From: Leifsonia sp. TF02-11
GTDB taxonomy: Bacteria > Actinomycetota > Actinomycetes > Actinomycetales > Microbacteriaceae
Direction: 5' to 3'
DNA length: 64,000 nucleotides
Assembly: GCF_017565305.1 (NCBI RefSeq)
Contig: NZ_JAGEKP010000010.1
Location: 1-64,000 of the forward strand
The position numbers and the translations under genes are program-made. The notes beneath the pieces were generated by a model. It was given only the letters and a program-made list of their open reading frames with translations. It was not told where the DNA came from and ran no database searches. Positions 33,436 through 44,039 of this stretch are shown here, in pieces (the first letter of the stretch is position 1; each line of letters starts with the position of its first letter).

Positions 33436-34569
33436 TTAGAGAGTCTCTCCAAACGCTCGCAACCGGGAGGCCGCGGCCGCGATGCGCTCGTCCGTCGCCG
33501 TGAGCGAGAGCCGCACGTGCTGCGGGAAGTGCTCCCCGTAGAAGACGCCGGGGCCGGCGACGATACCGAGGTCGGCGAGTCGGCCGATGCTCTCCCAGGC
33601 GTCGCGCCCTTCAGTCGCCCACAGGTAGAGGCCCGCCTCGCTGCGGTCGATGCGGAAGCCGGCGGCCTCCAGCGCGGGAACGAGGAGGTCGCGCCGCGCG
33701 CGGTAGCGCTCGCGCTGCGCCGCGACGTGCGCGTCATCGCCGAGCGCGGCGACCATCGCAGCCTGCAGAGGCGACGGCAGCATCAGCCCGGCGTGCTTGC
33801 GCACCGTGGTGAGTCGCGCGATGAGCGCCGGGTCGCCCGCGATGAACGCGGCGCGGTAGCCGGCGAGATTGGACTGCTTGCTCAGCGAGTAGACGGCGAG
33901 GACGCCCGTGCGGTCGTCGCCGGTGACGCGCGGGTCGAGCACACTCGGGATCGGCTCGTCGCGCCACGGGCCCTCCCAGCCGAGCTCGGCGTAGCACTCG
34001 TCACTCGCGACCACGGCGCCCAGCTCGCGGGCGCGGGAGACGGCGGCCGCGAGCTCGACGGCAGACAGCACCCGGCCGTCGGGGTTTCCCGGGCTGTTGA
34101 GCCACACCAGGCGCGTGTTCGCCGGCCAGTCGGCAGGGTGGTCGGCAGCGACGGACTGCGCGCCGGCCAGCGCCGCGCCGATCGCGTAGGTGGGGTAGGC
34201 CGCTCGCGGGTGGACGACGGCGTCGCCCTCCCCCAGCCCGAGGAAGAACGGGAGGAAGGCGACCAGCTCCTTGGAGCCGATCGTGGGCAGCACGTTCTGC
34301 GTCGCGAGGCCGGGGACGCCGCGGCGCCGCTCGAACCAGGCGACGATCGCCTCCCGGAGCGCGGGGGTGCCGACGGTCTGCGGGTACGCGTGCGCGTCCG
34401 TCGCGTCGGCGAGCGCCCGACGGATCAGCTCAGGCGTCGGGTCGACGGGCGATCCGATCGAGAGGTCGACGACTCCGGTGGTGTCGCCGAAGGGCTCCGC
34501 CCTCCCTGCGCGCGCCACGTACGGCGCCATCAAATCCCAGGGGTAGTCGGGAAGCTCGCCGAGGGCCAC
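33436..34569 (-). CDS. dapC: Succinyldiaminopimelate transaminase
   Basis: PLP aminotransferase of the succinylase branch of lysine/diaminopimelate synthesis. The 377-residue class I/II fold has the Schiff-base lysine K231 in YSLSKQSNLAGYR, NSPGNPDG near residue 158, and the C-terminal VRLSLT with the carboxylate-binding Arg. The starting GTG lies 1 bp after the ferredoxin stop; actinobacterial dapC genes typically follow fdxA/fdxC in this way, which supports the assignment. Confidence 0.92.
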   Translation of the reverse strand: MALGELPDYPWDLMAPYVARAGRAEPFGDTTGVVDLSIGSPVDPTPELIRRALADATDAHAYPQTVGTPALREAIVAWFERRRGVPGLATQNVLPTIGSKELVAFLPFFLGLGEGDAVVHPRAAYPTYAIGAALAGAQSVAADHPADWPANTRLVWLNSPGNPDGRVLSAVELAAAVSRARELGAVVASDECYAELGWEGPWRDEPIPSVLDPRVTGDDRTGVLAVYSLSKQSNLAGYRAAFIAGDPALIARLTTVRKHAGLMLPSPLQAAMVAALGDDAHVAAQRERYRARRDLLVPALEAAGFRIDRSEAGLYLWATEGRDAWESIGRLADLGIVAGPGVFYGEHFPQHVRLSLTATDERIAAAASRLRAFGETL

Positions 34570-34570
34570 G

Positions 34571-34891
34571 TCAGTGCGCCTGCGGGGGCAGTGCTGCGAT
34601 GATCGGGTGGTCCTTGGCGATGACGCCGACCTTGGCCGCGCCGCCGGGCGACCCGATGTCGTCGAAGAACTCCACGTTGGCCTTGTAGTAGTCGGCCCAC
34701 TCCTCGGGGAGGTCGTCTTCGTAGTAGATGGCCTCCACCGGGCACACCGGCTCGCACGCTCCGCAGTCGACGCATTCGTCGGGGTGGATGTACAGCGACC
34801 GTTCGCCTTCGTAGATGCAGTCGACGGGGCATTCGTCGATGCAGGCCCGGTCTTTCACATCGACACACGGGAGGGCGATGACGTAGGTCAC
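34571..34891 (-). CDS. fdxA: 7Fe ferredoxin
   Basis: A 106-residue electron carrier with one [3Fe-4S] and one [4Fe-4S] cluster. Ligand pattern: C9, C17 and C50 for the first cluster; C21, C40, C43 and C46 for the second ([17 protein letters not shown]). The C-terminal 45 residues are the extension typical of actinobacterial FdxA/FdxC. GTG start. Cotranscribed with dapC; the partner enzyme is unknown. Confidence 0.94.
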   Translation of the reverse strand: MTYVIALPCVDVKDRACIDECPVDCIYEGERSLYIHPDECVDCGACEPVCPVEAIYYEDDLPEEWADYYKANVEFFDDIGSPGGAAKVGVIAKDHPIIAALPPQAH

Positions 34892-34936
34892 TGTTGTTCG
34901 GATTCCCTTCGCGAAACGGGACGCTTCCCCTCTAGC

Positions 34937-35326
34937 TTAGGACGTCCGCGCTGCCGCGGCGGCCCTGCCGCGGCGACCGCGCACGTCGGGCCACGCCACG
35001 ACGAGCGCGGCGATGAGGATGGGCGCGACGAGCCAGATCTGCCCCAGCAGATTGTTCGGGATCAGGACGGAGCCCCCCGGGCTCTGCTGCGTGAACAACA
35101 GGATGGCGGCGATCGAACCGAGCGCCGCGCAGAGCGCCGGCCACCGCGAGTCGCCGAGGAGGCGCAACCCGACGAGCAGGGCCGTGTAGCAGAGGAGGGA
35201 GCCGATCAGTCCGAGCGGGACCGTCACCCCCCAGGTCACGGTGAGCTGGTGGGCGACCGTGCCGATGCACCCGACGATGGCACCGACGACCACCATGAGC
35301 ACGCCGTTGACGATCCTGCTGAGCAT
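34937..35326 (-). CDS. Small four-helix membrane protein (DUF6113-like)
   Basis: A 129-residue protein with four predicted membrane helices (about 5-25, 33-56, 62-80, 92-112) and a basic Arg/Ala tail. It resembles the DUF6113 proteins found upstream of fdxA-dapC in Microbacteriaceae; the family name is from memory of this context and less sure than the topology. The function is unknown. It probably leads the fdxA-dapC transcript, 45 bp upstream. Confidence 0.65.
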   Translation of the reverse strand: MLSRIVNGVLMVVVGAIVGCIGTVAHQLTVTWGVTVPLGLIGSLLCYTALLVGLRLLGDSRWPALCAALGSIAAILLFTQQSPGGSVLIPNNLLGQIWLVAPILIAALVVAWPDVRGRRGRAAAAARTS

Positions 35327-35361
35327 CCTCGAATCCTAGCGGGACGCACCCGCACCCCGGC

Positions 35362-35418
35362 TGGACAGGGTCGCCGAAGGTGATCTAGAGTCGAGCGGGT
35401 AAGGTTAGCCTTACCAAC
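35362..35418 (+). promoter_or_regulatory. efeU promoter with DtxR/IdeR-like iron box
   Basis: -35 TGGACA (35362-35367), 18-bp spacer, -10 TAGAGT (35386-35391). TAAGGTTAGCCTTACCAAC (35400-35418) matches the 19-bp DtxR/IdeR consensus TTAGGTTAGCCTAACCTAA at 15 positions. It starts within a few bases of the expected transcription start, a position suited to iron-dependent repression. Confidence 0.82.
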
Positions 35419-35446
35419 ATCCCCCGCTTCTATTCGAAGGTCCCCT

Positions 35447-36307
35447 GTGCTCGCGAACTACCTGATCGGCCTCCGCGAAGGCCTCGAAATGGCGCTCATC
35501 GTCACCATCCTGGTCGCCTACGTGGTGAAGGTCGGGCGGCGCGACGTCCTCTCGAAACTCTGGATCGGCGTGGGCATCGCCCTGGTCGTCCCGCTCGGGA
35601 TCGGCGCACTGCTGACGTGGGGCCCCTACGGGCTGAGCTTCGAGGCGCAGGAGATCGTCGGCGGCACGCTGTCGCTCATCGCGGTCGGCTTCGTCACCTG
35701 GATGATCTTCTGGATGGGCAAGACCGCCCGCAGCATGAAGTCCACGCTCCAGCACCGGCTCGACTCGGTGCTCGTCGGCGCCGGCTGGGGCGTCGTCATC
35801 CTGGCGATGCTGAGCGTCGGGCGCGAGGGCATCGAGACGGCGCTGTTCGTCTGGGCGACGGTCGCCAGCATCGGCGGCGGCTGGGAGCCCGTCATCGGCG
35901 CGGTGCTCGGCCTCGTCACCGCAGCGGTGCTGGGCTTCCTGCTCTACCGCGGGATGGTGCGCATCAACCTCGGGTCGTTCTTCACCTGGACCGGCGCCTT
36001 CCTGATCCTCGTCGCCGGCGGCGTGTTCGCATACGGCATCGGCGACCTGCAGGAGGCCGGCGTCCTCCCCGGCGCGAACATCCACGCGTACGACATCAGC
36101 GCCGTCATCCCGTCGTCGAGTTGGTACGGGACCGCGCTCGCCGGCATCCTCAATTTCAACCCGTCGCCCACCTGGTTCCAGGTGATCGCCTGGGTCGGCT
36201 ACATCGCCGTCGTCACGTTCTTCTACGTGCGGCAGCACCGGTCCGCCGGCCGGGTGGCCGCGAAACCCGCGGGCGCGCCCGTGCCGCACGCGCCTGTCGC
36301 CTCCTGA
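35447..36307 (+). CDS. efeU: Iron permease EfeU (FTR1 family)
   Basis: A 286-residue membrane permease that moves iron across the cytoplasmic membrane. It has about seven helices and two REXXE iron-binding motifs: REGLE at residues 10-14, and REGIE in the central part. GTG start with GAAGG 7 nt upstream. First gene of efeUOB; the DtxR-like box over its promoter suggests expression under iron shortage. Confidence 0.94.
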   Translation: MLANYLIGLREGLEMALIVTILVAYVVKVGRRDVLSKLWIGVGIALVVPLGIGALLTWGPYGLSFEAQEIVGGTLSLIAVGFVTWMIFWMGKTARSMKSTLQHRLDSVLVGAGWGVVILAMLSVGREGIETALFVWATVASIGGGWEPVIGAVLGLVTAAVLGFLLYRGMVRINLGSFFTWTGAFLILVAGGVFAYGIGDLQEAGVLPGANIHAYDISAVIPSSSWYGTALAGILNFNPSPTWFQVIAWVGYIAVVTFFYVRQHRSAGRVAAKPAGAPVPHAPVAS

Positions 36308-36362
36308 CTGTCCCGCCCCGCACTCTTCCCTCCCCCACCAGAGCAGAAAGCACAGCATCCCC

Positions 36363-37544
36363 ATGCCTCGACCCCGCCACCTCGGCACGACCGCCGGCCT
36401 CCTCGCCGGCACCGCAGCCCTGGCGCTCGCCCTCACCGGCTGCGTGCCCAACACGGCCTCCGCCGAGGCCGAGGCGATCCAGGTCACGCTCACCGACAGC
36501 TCCTGCACGGTGAAGACCGACACCGCGCCTGCCGGCCCGATCACGTTCCAGGTGACCAACTCCGGCTCCGACGTCAACGAGTTCGAGGTGCTCGCTCAGG
36601 ACAAGCTGCGCATCGCGGCCGAGAAGGAGAACATCGGGCCGGGCACCACCGTCAACTACGTGGTGCAGCTGGCCGAGGGCAGCTACTTCACCGCCTGCAA
36701 GAAGGGGATGGTCGGCAGCCCGACGTCGCTCGCGAAGTTCACGGTGACCAAGGGCGCCGCCGACACCAAGACCGCCAGCGAGAGCAAGCAGGTCGCCCAG
36801 GCCGTGACCAACTACGTCAGCTACGTGAAGGACCAGGCCGGTCAGCTGCTGGCCGCTACGAAGACCTTCGCGGCCGCCTACGAGGCCGGCGACGACGCCG
36901 CGGCACGCGCCCAGTATCCGGCGACCCGAGCGTTCTACGAGCGCATCGAGCCGACGGCCGAGCAGTTCGGCGACATCGACCCCGCGCTCGACCTGCGCGA
37001 GGCCGACCTCGAACAGGGCCAGGCCTGGACGGGCTGGCACCGCATCGAGAAGGACCTCTGGGCGCCCGCCGGGTTCACCCCGTCGGACGCGGCCGGCCGC
37101 GCCGCCCTCGGCGAGCAGCTCGTGGCCGACACGCAGAGGCTCTACGACCTCGTCTACGCCAAGGACTTCACGCTGACCCTCGACCAGATCTCCAACGGCG
37201 CGAGCGGGCTGATGGAGGAGGTCTCGCGCAGCAAGATCACCGGCGAGGAGGAGATCTTCTCGCACACCGACCTCTGGGACTTCAAGGCGAACGTAGAGGG
37301 TGCAGAAGTCGCGTACGGCAACGTCCGGGCGATCCTGCTGCAGAAGGGCAGCGCCGGCACCAGCGCCGCGAAGAAGCTCGACAGCGAGTTCGCGACGATC
37401 GACAAGCTGCTCGCGCAGTACGCGTCCGGCGACGGCTACGTGAACTACACCGAGCTCACCACGGCGCAGGTCAAGGAGCTCTCCGACTCCGTCAACGCCC
37501 TGAGCGAGCCGCTCAGCCAGCTCACCTCGATCCTGGTCAAGTAG
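36363..37544 (+). CDS. efeO: Iron uptake lipoprotein EfeO
   Basis: A 393-residue extracytoplasmic iron-binding protein. A lipobox ALTGC ends the signal peptide at C27. An N-terminal cupredoxin-like domain (about 35-140) is followed by the M75/imelysin domain with the HxxE motif in GWHRIEKDLW near residue 225. It captures iron for EfeU, with EfeB. Lies 55 bp after efeU and 7 bp before efeB. Confidence 0.94.
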   Translation: MPRPRHLGTTAGLLAGTAALALALTGCVPNTASAEAEAIQVTLTDSSCTVKTDTAPAGPITFQVTNSGSDVNEFEVLAQDKLRIAAEKENIGPGTTVNYVVQLAEGSYFTACKKGMVGSPTSLAKFTVTKGAADTKTASESKQVAQAVTNYVSYVKDQAGQLLAATKTFAAAYEAGDDAAARAQYPATRAFYERIEPTAEQFGDIDPALDLREADLEQGQAWTGWHRIEKDLWAPAGFTPSDAAGRAALGEQLVADTQRLYDLVYAKDFTLTLDQISNGASGLMEEVSRSKITGEEEIFSHTDLWDFKANVEGAEVAYGNVRAILLQKGSAGTSAAKKLDSEFATIDKLLAQYASGDGYVNYTELTTAQVKELSDSVNALSEPLSQLTSILVK

Positions 37545-37551
37545 GAGAGGG

Positions 37552-38880
37552 ATGACCGAGCAGAGCACGGACGCCGGCCACCCGGATCCCGCCGTCCAGC
37601 CCGAGAGCGCTGCGCGCGCCGGGCGGTCCGGGCTGTCCCGGCGTGGAATGCTCGGGCTCGCCGGAGCCGCGGTCGGCGCGGGGGTGGTCGGGTTCGGAGC
37701 GGGAGCAGCCGTGGGCCACGCGGTCGCGAGCTCGCCCACCGACACGACCTACCCGTTCTACGGTGCCAACCAAGCCGGGATCACCACTCCGGCGCAGGAC
37801 CGCCTCCACTTCGCGGCCTTCGACGTCGCAGCCGGTCTCGACCGCGAGGGTCTCATCGAGCTGCTGCGCGATTGGACCGTCGCCGCCGCGCGGATGACGC
37901 AGGGTCGCCCGGCCGGGAAGTACGGGCCGGCATCCGGTCCGTCCGACGCGCCGCCCGACGACACCGGCGAGGCTCTCGACCTCCCGCCCGGCGGTCTCAC
38001 CCTGACGTTCGGCTTCGGCCCGTCGCTGTTCACCGCGGCCGACGGCACCGACCGGTTCGGGATCGCGGACCGGCGACCGGCCGCGCTGGTCGACCTTCCG
38101 CGCTTCCGAGGCGACGCCCTGATCGATTCGCTCACCGGCGGCGACCTGTGCGTCCAAGCGTGCAGCGAGGATCCTCAGGTCGCCGTGCACGCCATCCGCA
38201 ACCTGTCACGCATCGCCTTCGGGCGCGCCGCCATCCGCTGGTCGCAGCTGGGCTTCGGTCGCACGTCCTCCACCTCGCGCAGCCAGACGACCCCGCGCAA
38301 CCTGTTCGGCTTCAAGGACGGGACGGCGAACATCAAGGCGGAGGACTCCACGGTGGTCGACGACCAGGTGTGGGCGGCCGCGTCGGACGGGTCGGCGTGG
38401 ATGCACGGCGGCTCGTATCTGGTGGCGCGCAAGATCCGCATGATCATCGAGACCTGGGACCGGCAGCAGCTGGGCGAGCAGGAACGCATCATCGGTCGCG
38501 ACAAGGGCGAGGGTGCACCGCTTTCGGGAGGCTCCGAGTTCACCGACCCGAACTTCCTCGCACTCTCCGCGGGCGGCGGCACGAAGATCGACCCCGACTC
38601 GCACGTGCGACTCGCGCACCCGACGATGAACGACGGAGCACAGCTGCTGCGCCGCGGCTACAACTTCGTCGACGGCAACGACGACCTGGGGCGCCTGAAT
38701 GCCGGCCTGTTCTTCATCGCGTTCCAGCGGGATCCGCGTAAGCAGTTCATTCCGATCCAGACCCGCCTGGCCAAGAACGACGCACTCAACGAGTACCTCA
38801 AGCACGTCGGCTCTGCGGTCTTCGCCGTTCCGCCGGGCGCGCGCGAAGGGTCGTACGTGGGGGCGGGGCTGTTCGCCTGA
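37552..38880 (+). CDS. efeB: Dyp-type peroxidase EfeB
   Basis: A 442-residue heme peroxidase exported by the Tat system. The twin-arginine signal SRRGMLGLAG lies at residues 29-38. The GXXDG motif is GFKDG; the proximal heme His is in LAHPTMNDGAQLLRRGYN. The protein works with EfeU and EfeO in ferrous/heme iron acquisition. AGGAGAGGG directly precedes the ATG. It ends 3 bp before a convergent lipoprotein gene. Confidence 0.95.
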   Translation: MTEQSTDAGHPDPAVQPESAARAGRSGLSRRGMLGLAGAAVGAGVVGFGAGAAVGHAVASSPTDTTYPFYGANQAGITTPAQDRLHFAAFDVAAGLDREGLIELLRDWTVAAARMTQGRPAGKYGPASGPSDAPPDDTGEALDLPPGGLTLTFGFGPSLFTAADGTDRFGIADRRPAALVDLPRFRGDALIDSLTGGDLCVQACSEDPQVAVHAIRNLSRIAFGRAAIRWSQLGFGRTSSTSRSQTTPRNLFGFKDGTANIKAEDSTVVDDQVWAAASDGSAWMHGGSYLVARKIRMIIETWDRQQLGEQERIIGRDKGEGAPLSGGSEFTDPNFLALSAGGGTKIDPDSHVRLAHPTMNDGAQLLRRGYNFVDGNDDLGRLNAGLFFIAFQRDPRKQFIPIQTRLAKNDALNEYLKHVGSAVFAVPPGAREGSYVGAGLFA

Positions 38881-38883
38881 GCG

Positions 38884-39354
38884 CTACGGTGTCGCCGACG
38901 GGGTCGGCGTCTCCACCGCCGCGCGCGACACCGAGTAGTTGGCGACCCAGCCGTTGCTGCCGGCACCGGTGACCACCACGAGCACGCCGTACTGGTCGTT
39001 CGCGAAGGTGCCGGTGCCTCCGCCGTCGGGAGCCTGCGCGCCGAACTGGCCGCTGAATCCCGCGTCGGTGAGCTGCTTCTCGATGTCTTTGTAGGCGTCG
39101 GCGCCGGAGACCTTGACCGTCACGTTCCAGACCTTGCCGTGGCCGCTGCCGACACCCGCGCCGAACACGATGGCGCCCTTGTACAGCGGGACCGACGTCG
39201 GGAAGTCGGCGGGGACCTTGTCGCCGCCGAGGTCGACGTTGCCTCCGGTGACGTCTTTCACGGCCGTCTGGAAGCTGCAGCCCGCGAGCGCCGGCGCGAC
39301 CCCCAGCACGAGGAGGGCCGCGACCGGGATCGCGAGAAGGCGCGAACGTCTCAT
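38884..39354 (-). CDS. Lipoprotein of unknown function
   Basis: A 156-residue lipoprotein: basic start, hydrophobic stretch, lipobox LAGC at C26, then a ~120-residue soluble domain. I do not recognise the domain; it has a repeated pattern of short beta strands (KVWNVTVKVSG, YGVLVVVTGAGSNGWVANYSV) and a Thr/Pro tail. It sits 33 bp downstream of typA on the same strand and tail-to-tail with efeB. No link to iron uptake is implied by its direction. Confidence 0.75.
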   Translation of the reverse strand: MRRSRLLAIPVAALLVLGVAPALAGCSFQTAVKDVTGGNVDLGGDKVPADFPTSVPLYKGAIVFGAGVGSGHGKVWNVTVKVSGADAYKDIEKQLTDAGFSGQFGAQAPDGGGTGTFANDQYGVLVVVTGAGSNGWVANYSVSRAAVETPTPSATP

Positions 39355-39387
39355 GTGTCGATTATGCGCCGAAGCGGAGTGGCGCGC

Positions 39388-41304
<1,917 letters not shown>

Positions 41305-41387
41305 GCGTGAGGGCTCGACTCTCGTCAGAAAGAAATGGGGAACGGTCCATTCTATCCCAGTGGGAGCGCGTGCCTGTCGCCACGCGA

Positions 41388-41429
41388 AACGCCCTCCGTT
41401 CCGCAGCTGTTCACGGAACGGAGGGCGTT
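41388..41429 (-). terminator. Terminator hairpin of the oligopeptide transporter operon
   Basis: A perfect 16-bp stem, AACGCCCTCCGTTCCG with its complement, and a 10-nt loop. It begins 14 bp past the stop of the fused ATPase gene. On the minus strand the stem ends in a short TTT. Confidence 0.75.
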
Positions 41430-41443
41430 CGTCGGTGGTCGGC

Positions 41444-43300
41444 CTACAGCCCCTGGGCCACCGGCGGCTCCGGCTCCTGCGGCAGGCCCTCGTTGACCGG
41501 AACGACCTCGTCGGAGCCGGCGGCCAGCAGTTCGAGGCGCAGAGCCCGGCGGGCGCGCTGCTGCTCCGGGTCGGGCAGCGGCACTGCGGCGAGCAGGCGC
41601 TGGGTGTACGCCTCCTTCGGGTAGCGCAGGATCTCGTCGCGCGTCCCGACCTCGACGAGGTTGCCGTGGTGCATGACGGCGATCCGGTCGGCCAGCACGT
41701 CGATGACCGCGAGGTCGTGCGTGATGAAGAGGCACGCGAAGTTCATCTCCTTCTGGAGCTGCTGCATCAGCTCCAGAACGCGCGCCTGCACCGAGACGTC
41801 GAGCGCGCTCGTCGGCTCATCGGCGATCAGCACCTGCGGCTTCAGCGACAGCGCGCGGGCGATGCCGACGCGCTGCTTCTGGCCTCCGGAGAGCTCGTGC
41901 GGGAACCGGCTGCGGTATGCGCGGGGCAGCTCGACGCTGTCGAGCAGGCGGTCGACCTCGTTCGCGAGTTGCTGCCCCTTGAGGCCCTTCGCCAGCCGCA
42001 GCGGCTCGCCGATGGAGTCGGCGATCTGCAGGCGCGGGTTCAGCGACGACGACGGGTCCTGGAACACGATGCCGACGTTGCGGTGCAGCTTGCGGATCTC
42101 GTCGCGGCCCGCGTTGCTGATGTCCTGGCCGGCGACGACCAGCTTGCCCGAGTGGATGGGCAGCAGGCCGATCGCGGCGCGGCCGAGCGTGGTCTTGCCG
42201 GAACCCGACTCGCCCACCAGGCCGACGACCTCGCCCTCGTGGATCGTGAGGTCGATGTCGGTCGCAGCCCGGAAGGCCGGCACGCGGCCGTGCTTCGGGT
42301 ACTCGATGGCGACCTTCTCGAAGTCGACCACGACCTTCCGCTTGTCCATCTCCGCCTTCTCGTGCTCGGCGGCGGCGATGCGCTCGTTCACGCGAATGCG
42401 CTCGGCGTACTCCTCGTCGGGGTTCTCCGTGCCGGCTGCGAGGGCGGCGGTCGTGTCGATCTCCTCGTCCTCGCGCTGACCCAGGTGCGGCACAGCCTCG
42501 AGGAGGGCGATCGTGTACGGGTGCTGCGGAGCGTCGAAGACATCCTTGACCGTGCCGGCCTCGACGATGTCGCCCTTGCGCATCACCACGATGTTGTCTG
42601 CCAGGTCGGCGACGACGCCCATGTCGTGGGTGATGAGCAGGATCGCGCTGTCGAGGCGGTCGCGGAGGCTGCGGATGAGCTCCAGGATCTCGGCCTGAAC
42701 GGTCACGTCGAGTGCGGTCGTCGGCTCGTCGGCGATGAGAAGCTTCGGGTCGCACGAGATCGACTGCGCGATCATGGCACGCTGGCGCTGGCCGCCCGAG
42801 AGCTGGTGCGGATACGAGTTGAACGCCTTGACGGGATCGGGCAGCTCGACCATGTCGAGCAGCTCGAGCGCACGCTCCTTCGCCTCGTGCGGCGACATCC
42901 CGAAGTGGATGCGCAGCGTCTCGACGATCTGGAAGCCGACCGTGTAGACCGGGTTCAGCGCCGTCATCGGCTCCTGGAAGATGACTGCGACCTGGCGTCC
43001 GCGCACGCGGCGCATCTGCTGCGGGCTGAGCCCGGTGAGCTCCCGCCCCTCGAGCTTGATCGACCCCTGGACGCGGGAGTTCTGCGGCAGGAGGTCGAGG
43101 ATCGCCATCGAGCTCGCGCTCTTGCCCGAGCCGGACTCGCCGACGATGGCGAGCACCTCGCCCGCCTTGATCGAGTAGTTCAGCTTCTTGGCCGCGGGCA
43201 CCCAGACGTTGTCGACGCCGAAGTCGACGGACAGGTCGGTGACCTCCAGCACGGGGGCGCCGACGACGACCCCGGCCCCACCGGTGGTGTTCTCGGTCAT
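41444..43300 (-). CDS. Fused oligopeptide ABC transporter ATPase (DppD-DppF type)
   Basis: A 618-residue protein with two complete ABC ATPase domains in one chain. Domain 1 has Walker A GESGSGKSAS near residue 55 and signature LSGGQRQRAMIA. Domain 2 has GESGSGKTTL near residue 355 and LSGGQKQRVGIA. An acidic linker of about 50 residues joins them. It powers uptake by the DppB/DppC permeases. It is separated from them by an opposite-strand gene, so it likely has its own promoter or depends on long read-through. Confidence 0.95.
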   Translation of the reverse strand: MTENTTGGAGVVVGAPVLEVTDLSVDFGVDNVWVPAAKKLNYSIKAGEVLAIVGESGSGKSASSMAILDLLPQNSRVQGSIKLEGRELTGLSPQQMRRVRGRQVAVIFQEPMTALNPVYTVGFQIVETLRIHFGMSPHEAKERALELLDMVELPDPVKAFNSYPHQLSGGQRQRAMIAQSISCDPKLLIADEPTTALDVTVQAEILELIRSLRDRLDSAILLITHDMGVVADLADNIVVMRKGDIVEAGTVKDVFDAPQHPYTIALLEAVPHLGQREDEEIDTTAALAAGTENPDEEYAERIRVNERIAAAEHEKAEMDKRKVVVDFEKVAIEYPKHGRVPAFRAATDIDLTIHEGEVVGLVGESGSGKTTLGRAAIGLLPIHSGKLVVAGQDISNAGRDEIRKLHRNVGIVFQDPSSSLNPRLQIADSIGEPLRLAKGLKGQQLANEVDRLLDSVELPRAYRSRFPHELSGGQKQRVGIARALSLKPQVLIADEPTSALDVSVQARVLELMQQLQKEMNFACLFITHDLAVIDVLADRIAVMHHGNLVEVGTRDEILRYPKEAYTQRLLAAVPLPDPEQQRARRALRLELLAAGSDEVVPVNEGLPQEPEPPVAQGL

Positions 43301-43368
43301 GATTCGTGGTTCCTTTCGGGGGCGCGCTCGGGCGAGGCGGAGACGGTGCGGGATGAGAGCATGGAGCC

Positions 43369-43995
43369 ATGCCCTACGTCTCCCCCGCCGAGCGCGAGGT
43401 TTTCGTGTCCCGGTTCAACCGGGTTCTTGCCGTGCTGATCTGGGCGGCCGCTGCGGCCCTGATCGTCGGCCTTCTGGTGAGCGTGCACGATGCGCGCCTG
43501 CTCTACGTCGTGCCGTGCGCGCTGTTCGCCTTCGTGGGCTGGGCGCTGCTCTGGCGCCCGAGCCTCACGGTGGCCGACGACGGCATCGAGGTGGTCAACG
43601 TCACGCGCACCGTCCGAATCCCGTGGCAGGCGCTCATCCACGTGGACACCAAGTACGCGCTCACGCTGTACACGCCCGGCCGCAAGTTCCCGGTCTGGTC
43701 CGCTCCCGCTCCCGGCACGGCGCGCACGCTGCGCGCCACTCGCCAGGAGACCGCGGGACGCGTCGGCAAGCCCGCCGTCGCGGACAGCGTGCGCCGCCCG
43801 GGCGACCTGCTGTCCACCGAATCGGGCGCCGCTGCCGAGGTCGTGCGCCGCCGCTGGGCTCAGCTCCAGCAGAGCGGGGCCGTCGACAGCGGGCTGGCGG
43901 ACGAGACGCCCGTGACGGTCCGCTGGCACTTCGCGTCGCTGGCGGTGCTCGTCGTACTCGCCGCCGGCGCGCTCGCCGCGCTGCTGGCGGCCTGA
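43369..43995 (+). CDS. Membrane protein with bacterial PH-like domain
   Basis: A 208-residue protein with two N-terminal membrane helices (about 18-38 and 42-60), a PH-like beta domain (LTVADDGIEVVNVTRTVRIPWQALIHVD) and a third helix at the C-terminus. PH domains of this kind are common in actinobacterial membrane proteins of unknown role. It lies on the plus strand inside an operon read from the minus strand. ATG at 43369; the stop codon is part of a terminator hairpin. Confidence 0.82.
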   Translation: MPYVSPAEREVFVSRFNRVLAVLIWAAAAALIVGLLVSVHDARLLYVVPCALFAFVGWALLWRPSLTVADDGIEVVNVTRTVRIPWQALIHVDTKYALTLYTPGRKFPVWSAPAPGTARTLRATRQETAGRVGKPAVADSVRRPGDLLSTESGAAAEVVRRRWAQLQQSGAVDSGLADETPVTVRWHFASLAVLVVLAAGALAALLAA

Positions 43996-44025
43996 CTCCG
44001 CAGAGCCGGAGGCCGCCAGCAGCGC
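43978..44025. terminator. 16-bp hairpin spanning the PH-like gene stop codon
   Basis: GCGCTGCTGGCGGCCT (43978-43993) pairs perfectly with 44010-44025 over a 16-nt loop. The 5' arm contains the last codons of the plus-strand gene. The facing dppC gene ends 15 bp further. It can act on both transcripts, which would separate dppC from the ATPase gene. Confidence 0.7.
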
Positions 44026-44039
44026 AGCGCGGGCGGATG

